DNA of 41,891 bases from a virus: IMG/VR virus record IMGVR_UViG_3300012000_000042, positions 1 to 41,891 of that record; one strand, 5' to 3'. Positions 36,941 to 41,891 of the stretch are shown here, piece by piece. The position numbers and the translations under genes were made by a program. The stretch's first letter is position 1; every line of letters begins with the position of its first letter. The notes under the pieces are model-generated. The model was not told where the DNA came from. It made no database searches and worked only from the letters and a program-made list of their open reading frames with translations.

Positions 36941-37294
36941 ATGCCACGTAAATCAAACAAACAAGCTAAAGGTCAACTAGATAATTTAAATCAAACTCAT
37001 GGAAAAGTAGAGAAACCTCTTACTTTAAATCAAGTTTGGGGAGATGATGGCAAGAGTAAATATGGCACTCTTGATGTTGAAAAATATTCTGAATATTTAA
37101 ATGATCTAAATAAAAGTGATCTTCAAGCTCACGCAGTAAAGATTGGATTAGTTCCAATTGATGATCGTAGTTCTCTTATAACAAGATTAAAGAAAGAATT
37201 TAATAAACACGCTTCTCAATATTCTGCAAGAGCACTTCCAACTAAAAAAGATATTTCTAAAGCTGCAAGAGATATTCTTTCAGAAGGTCGTTAA
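36941..37294 (+). CDS. Small protein with SAP-like helical motif
   Basis: 117 residues with ribosome site AAGGAG. LNKSDLQAHAVKIGL and PIDDRSSLITRLKKEF resemble the two-helix SAP-type DNA-binding motif. The rest is basic. Such proteins occur next to capsid genes in some large phages; it may act in head completion. Not certain. Confidence 0.55.
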   Translation: MPRKSNKQAKGQLDNLNQTHGKVEKPLTLNQVWGDDGKSKYGTLDVEKYSEYLNDLNKSDLQAHAVKIGLVPIDDRSSLITRLKKEFNKHASQYSARALPTKKDISKAARDILSEGR

Positions 37295-37320
37295 TTTTAT
37301 TTCGATAAAATAATTGTTCC

Positions 37321-37327
37321 GTGTAAT
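37321..37327 (+). promoter_or_regulatory. Late-type motif GTGTAAT
   Basis: Seven bases before ATG 37335. Confidence 0.65.
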
Positions 37328-37334
37328 ATTTTAC

Positions 37335-37682
37335 ATGGCAACATCTTATAATATTACTGGGTATCAAGGCGACTATTTACAATTAACATTAAATTTAAAA
37401 GATAGTAACGGAACAGCAATTAATTTAAGTGGTTATGGTGTGCGTGGTCAAGTTCGCGCAAGTTATGGCTCTACAGGAGTTTTATTAGATTTAAATCCAA
37501 CTATTTCTGGAAATGGTTCAAGTGGTATAATTTCAATTAATATTAATTCATACATCTCACAGGATCTTCCAGTTAGTGATCATATTTATGACATTGAAAG
37601 ATATCCATCTGGAATAGAAACTGGAAATAGTATAAAATTAATGCGAGGAAAATTTTCAATTTTACCAGAAGTAACGAGATAA
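37335..37682 (+). CDS. Small putative virion protein
   Basis: 115 residues (the TTG-started longer frame at 37314 is replaced by ATG 37335 because of the late motif). Beta-rich: DYLQLTLNLKDSNG, YGVRGQVRASYGS, IKLMRGKFSILPEV. Layout resembles small baseplate-upper-protein-like domains that precede fibre genes (BppU-type), which fits the giant fibre starting five bases after its stop. Family not certain. Confidence 0.55.
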   Translation: MATSYNITGYQGDYLQLTLNLKDSNGTAINLSGYGVRGQVRASYGSTGVLLDLNPTISGNGSSGIISININSYISQDLPVSDHIYDIERYPSGIETGNSIKLMRGKFSILPEVTR

Positions 37683-37686
37683 AATT

Positions 37687-40600
37687 ATGGCAGATATTAA
37701 TGTAGATGTTAATTTGCCTAGCACGATTAGCGTTGATGTAACATCACCAACTCAAGCTTTAGCTACTAATATTTCAATTCCTGGTCCTCAAGGACCAAGA
37801 GGAGAAAAAGGTAATCCAACTACCATTAATAATCTATCAGCAGAAAATATAATAATAACTGGCACAGATGGTAATATTATTTATACAACTGGACTTAATA
37901 CAATTTTTGTTTCTGGTAATAGTGGATATTTTCAATCAGCAGTAAACACATTAACAACTAATTTAAATAGTACTGGTTCATCTTTAAGTAATTCAATAAA
38001 TAATTTAAGCGGATTGTTTACTGGATATACTGGAAATTTAGATAATACTTATGCTACAGATGCTCAATTAAATTCAACTGGTTCAAATTTAAATAATAAA
38101 ATAACTTTATTGAGTGGAACATTAACTTCCACATATGCAACAATATCAAATCTAGCCGCGACAGGTTCCACTTTAACTTCTAATATAAATTCTCTGAACT
38201 CTACTTTTACTGGATTTACTGGAAATCTTGATGCAACATATGCAACAGACACTCAACTTGCTAATACTGGTTCAACATTAAATACAAAAATAGATAATTT
38301 AAGTGGTTACGTAAATGCTCAAGATTTGTCAATTTCTAATAACTTAGCTTCTACTGGATCAACTCTTCAAAGTAATATAAATACAGTTTCATCTAATTTA
38401 AATTTAACTGGCGTAAATTTAGAAAATAAAATAACTTTATTAAGTGGAACATTAACTGGAAATTATCTTACAATAAATTCTGCAGTTAATACTTATGCTA
38501 CAATAAATAATTTAGCTTCTACTGGAAATACTTTAATCAATAATATTAACTCTTTGAGCGGAACCCTTACTGGTAATTATTTAACTTCATCTTCTGTTTC
38601 TAATATTTATGCAACTATTAATAATTTGAATTCTACTGGTTCAAATTTAAATGATAAAATAAATTCATTAAGTGGCGCATTAAATTCTTCTGGAACTAAT
38701 TTAAATAATTCAATAATTTTTTTAAGTGGATTATTTACAGGATTTACTGGAAATCTTGACGCTTCATACGCAACAGATATTCAATTACAAAATACAGGAT
38801 CTACACTTAATGAAAATATTAATAATTTAAGCGGAACACTAACGAATAATTATTATCTTAAATCAAATCCTAGTGGTTTTATAACTGGAGTTGATCTTAG
38901 TTCTTATATTACTTCATCTACAGCTAGTTTAACTTATGCAACAATATCTAATCTTGCTTTAACTGGCTCTACTTTAAATTTTGAGATAAATTCATTAAGT
39001 GGAACACTAACATCAACTTATGCTACGATTAGCAATTTAGCAACTACTGGTTCAACTTTAATTAATAATATTAATTCGCTGAGTGGTACTCTTACTGGAG
39101 ATTACGTTACAAAATCTAATGGTCAATTTAATAATCGTCCAACTGTAAATGGTACTGGCGTTCTTTTAAGTGGTGAAGTTGCTGCTTTACCAGCAACTAT
39201 TGTTTATACAACTGGAAACCAAACTATTTCTGGAGATAAAAACTTTGTTGAAAATATTATAATTGGAGACGCAACTCAAGAAAATCTTTTTGTAATTTCT
39301 GGAAATGAAATTAGTTTTGGAGTTATTCCAACCGTAAGTGGAAATCCTTTATTAACTGGTATAAATCTTACAGCATACATTACTACAGGTCAAACTGGAA
39401 GCTTTTATCCTAATTCAAACCCAAGTGGATTTATTACTGGAATAGATCTTTCTAATTATGCTACAATAAATAATTTAGAGTTAACTGGTAGTACATTAAA
39501 TTACAATATAAATTCACTTAGTGGTTCTGCAGTTTTGTTATATGGCGATCAAAGTGTAGGCGGAATAAAAACTTTTAGAGATAAAGTTTATATTAATAAT
39601 CTTTATGTTACTGGCACAGAAACAATTTTAAATACAACAAATAATAATATAGCAAGTCCATATTTACTTTTAAATCTAACTGGTGGATTAACCGATGGGG
39701 GAATTTTCTTTGTTACTGGAATTGGATTAACAGGCACAAATGACAGTGGAGTTATTTTTGGTTTTGATAATATAACAAAGAGCTGGCATTTTGGTCAAGG
39801 CACAAGATTAACAGATATTTCTACTCTTGATGAGGTAATGGGTTATCATGATCTTAGTGGCTATAGTGGTTATGTTAATAATACTTTTAGTACAATAACA
39901 AATTTAGCAAGTACAGGATCTACATTACAAACTAATATAAATACAGTTTCATCAAATTTAGCAAACACTGGAAGTACGTTAGATAGCAAGATAGGTTCGC
40001 TTAGTGGTACACTAACATCCAATTACGCAACCATTAGTAATCTTGCTTCGACTGGAAGTACGTTAAATAGCAATATAGATTCACTTAGTGGCACTCTAAC
40101 ATCTAATTATGCAACTATTACAAATCTTGCTTCTACTGGATCAACTTTACAAACAAATATTAATAATCTTAGTGGTTATATTAATTCTTCAAATAGTAAT
40201 ATAGTATTTACTACAGGCAATCAAACAATAAATGGATTAAAGACTTTTAATTCTGGCGTAGTTATTAATGTTCAACCCACAGGAACAAATCCTGCATTAT
40301 ATATTACTGGAACTTGGAATGATGCAAATATTCCATATAGTGGATTAGTAATAGATATAACTGATACAAATAGTAAAGTTACTAATACAGTTGGAGATAC
40401 AAGTTATTTATTAGAATTAAAGAAAAATAATACAAGCCAAATTGCTTTAACGCATAAAACAAATTATAGTACAAGTATTCCATCTATACATAATACAGCT
40501 AGCTCTTTAAATATAGGAAGAACAAATAGTACTTTATATTTTGGGGCAACTCAAGGTGGAAATGCTCATGCAATATTATCTAATAATGCTTTTACAGTTA

Positions 40601-41891
40601 GAAATGCTACTGCAATTGGATGGAGCGCAGCGAGTGCTGGAAGTGATATTGGATCACAAGACTTAATTTTAGCGAAAGATCTTTCGGGTATTCTTGCTTT
40701 ACGCAATGGAACTAATCCTCAACAATTTAGGGTTTATAATATTACTGGCACCAATACTGGTGAATTTGGACTTTTTGGATGGGATGCTGGAAATAATTTA
40801 ATTATAGGACCTCAAGCCACACAATCTGGAACATTAAGAAATGTTACAATAACTGGATCAAATATCAATATAACAACAACTGGAGAAGTATACATTGGGG
40901 ATGGAGCTTTAAGAGTTGGTAAAAATGCGGCAGGTGGTACAAATATTATAGCAGCAGGAACGAATGTTTTATCTCTTCAAGGAAATGCAACAAATGGTGG
41001 TTATGGAAATGTTGCCATTGGGCCAAATGGAGCAGCTCAATTTTTCGTACCATTATATGGATATCCTCAAGTTAGAGCAGATGGCTATTATGCATGGTCA
41101 AATAATGTTGGAAATGCAGCGTCAACTCCAGATTTATATTTATATCGTGATTCAGCAGGAATTCTTGCTCAACGAAATGGAACCAATGCTCAACAGTTTA
41201 GAGTCTATAACTCAACAGGCACAAACTCTGGCGAATTTGGATTATTAGGTTGGCAAAATAATCAATTAATTCTTGCATCTCAAAAAACAAACTCTGGTAT
41301 TTTAAGAGATGTTGTTATATCTGGTGCAAATATAAATCTATATTCTATGGGCGATGGAACAGTCCAAGGTGGACAATTGCAAATACCATATAATACAGAT
41401 TATAATTCACTAACATTTAGAAACGCCCAAAGCAATGTAAATTATTTACAATTAAAAAGATATCTAGGATCTACTTCTGGTCCATTATTTACAACTATAG
41501 GATTTACTTCATCAATATCAACAAATAGTGCTTCTACTGCAGATATTTTTATAGAAAGAGATGGCGCTGGAATCTTATCTCAACGTAACGGAACTAACGC
41601 TCAACAATTTCGAGTATTTAATTCAACTGGCACAAATTCTGGCGAATTTGGATTACTTGGATGGATTAATTCTGGTCTAGTAATTGGTCCCCAACAAACA
41701 AACTCTGGTATTCTTCGTGACTTGACATTAACTGGCGCTAATATTAATATAAATGCCTCTGGTATTCTTAATGTTTTTGATAATACAAACATTGTAGGCA
41801 ATCTAACAGTAAGCGGCAACACAACAATCACTGGTCATCTTTCTGCAGCCTCTAAATCATTCTTAATAGATCATCCAACAATAATTGGCAA
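37687..41891 (+). CDS. Giant tail-fibre protein, 3' end outside the window
   Basis: At least 1401 residues, open at the right edge. The N-terminus is followed by collagen-like GPQGPRGEKG (residues 33-42), then more than ten degenerate repeats of about 28 residues (TYATISNLASTGSTLN, INSLSGTLTS), a trimeric coiled-coil or beta-helix shaft, then NQTISG modules (near 39205, 40203) and three copies of a roughly 65-residue module (RNGTN.QQFR...GEFGLLGW) at about 40687, 41159 and 41569. The last residues visible, KSFLIDHPTI, look like the beginning of a chaperone or autoproteolytic C-terminal domain. It likely binds the host receptor. Confidence 0.75.
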   Translation, partial: MADINVDVNLPSTISVDVTSPTQALATNISIPGPQGPRGEKGNPTTINNLSAENIIITGTDGNIIYTTGLNTIFVSGNSGYFQSAVNTLTTNLNSTGSSLSNSINNLSGLFTGYTGNLDNTYATDAQLNSTGSNLNNKITLLSGTLTSTYATISNLAATGSTLTSNINSLNSTFTGFTGNLDATYATDTQLANTGSTLNTKIDNLSGYVNAQDLSISNNLASTGSTLQSNINTVSSNLNLTGVNLENKITLLSGTLTGNYLTINSAVNTYATINNLASTGNTLINNINSLSGTLTGNYLTSSSVSNIYATINNLNSTGSNLNDKINSLSGALNSSGTNLNNSIIFLSGLFTGFTGNLDASYATDIQLQNTGSTLNENINNLSGTLTNNYYLKSNPSGFITGVDLSSYITSSTASLTYATISNLALTGSTLNFEINSLSGTLTSTYATISNLATTGSTLINNINSLSGTLTGDYVTKSNGQFNNRPTVNGTGVLLSGEVAALPATIVYTTGNQTISGDKNFVENIIIGDATQENLFVISGNEISFGVIPTVSGNPLLTGINLTAYITTGQTGSFYPNSNPSGFITGIDLSNYATINNLELTGSTLNYNINSLSGSAVLLYGDQSVGGIKTFRDKVYINNLYVTGTETILNTTNNNIASPYLLLNLTGGLTDGGIFFVTGIGLTGTNDSGVIFGFDNITKSWHFGQGTRLTDISTLDEVMGYHDLSGYSGYVNNTFSTITNLASTGSTLQTNINTVSSNLANTGSTLDSKIGSLSGTLTSNYATISNLASTGSTLNSNIDSLSGTLTSNYATITNLASTGSTLQTNINNLSGYINSSNSNIVFTTGNQTINGLKTFNSGVVINVQPTGTNPALYITGTWNDANIPYSGLVIDITDTNSKVTNTVGDTSYLLELKKNNTSQIALTHKTNYSTSIPSIHNTASSLNIGRTNSTLYFGATQGGNAHAILSNNAFTVRNATAIGWSAASAGSDIGSQDLILAKDLSGILALRNGTNPQQFRVYNITGTNTGEFGLFGWDAGNNLIIGPQATQSGTLRNVTITGSNINITTTGEVYIGDGALRVGKNAAGGTNIIAAGTNVLSLQGNATNGGYGNVAIGPNGAAQFFVPLYGYPQVRADGYYAWSNNVGNAASTPDLYLYRDSAGILAQRNGTNAQQFRVYNSTGTNSGEFGLLGWQNNQLILASQKTNSGILRDVVISGANINLYSMGDGTVQGGQLQIPYNTDYNSLTFRNAQSNVNYLQLKRYLGSTSGPLFTTIGFTSSISTNSASTADIFIERDGAGILSQRNGTNAQQFRVFNSTGTNSGEFGLLGWINSGLVIGPQQTNSGILRDLTLTGANININASGILNVFDNTNIVGNLTVSGNTTITGHLSAASKSFLIDHPTIIG

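Noticed and set aside
40964-41248. Met/Gln-rich 94-residue forward frame inside the giant fibre
   Set aside because: It is an out-of-frame shadow of the fibre repeats; the fibre frame stays open throughout.

Overview
This is an internal segment of an AT-rich tailed double-stranded DNA phage (Caudoviricetes). The identification rests on a contiguous late block: terminase large subunit, portal, prohead protease with nested scaffold, capsid decoration protein, major capsid protein, two long repetitive fibre proteins, endolysin and a lipoprotein-rich lysis region. PhoH and two small proteins of a type common in T4-like and cyanophage genomes point to a large-phage lineage. Several lipobox-bearing proteins suggest a Gram-negative host; the sequence does not identify that host. 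Both window ends are inside genes.

Bases 1-12150 are an early/accessory region of many short genes, rightward to about 8.5 kb and mostly leftward from 8.6 to 12.1 kb. It holds five tRNAs (anticodons UAU, CAU, UAA, UCU, UUC), an ArdC-type antirestriction protein, a GP88-family protein, a DUF932-type protein split by a +1 frameshift, an HExxH protein, a SleB-type hydrolase, a DUF3846-like protein and a probable structured RNA at 5871-6001. Two features organise it. First, nearly every transcription unit starts from a sigma70-like promoter (TTGACA, 16-nt spacer, TATATT), and in most cases the -10 hexamer ends exactly six bases before the ATG, so the mRNAs should be leaderless. Second, at least twelve copies of a 60-80 bp intergenic cassette (two GTAAGTCGTTGA-type dyads around a GC-rich core) lie between genes, commonly just upstream of one of these promoters.

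Bases 12300-12609 are a gene-free divide between the leftward early block and the rightward late block. Bases 12610-20854 carry an HNH nuclease, two convergent glycosyltransferase-like genes, a cassette of papain-like cysteine-peptidase proteins (two with signal peptides), a membrane coiled-coil protein, two leftward genes, PhoH and a structural protein. Bases 21226-28169 run as a tightly overlapping operon through a zinc-ribbon protein, a sigma-factor-like protein, a possible small terminase, an ERCC4-type nuclease, TerL and portal. Bases 28171-32954 hold a fibre and lysis functions; 33004-36832 hold head morphogenesis; 36941-41891 hold small virion proteins and a giant fibre gene that runs off the edge.

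In the late region a different signal, GTGTAAT, lies 5-11 bases before the start codon of about ten genes. The sigma-like gene at 21680 is the obvious candidate to read it, and its own operon has a TATAAT-type start signal instead. This is the simplest reading of an early-to-late switch. The capsid genes and a few others use strong Shine-Dalgarno sites instead.
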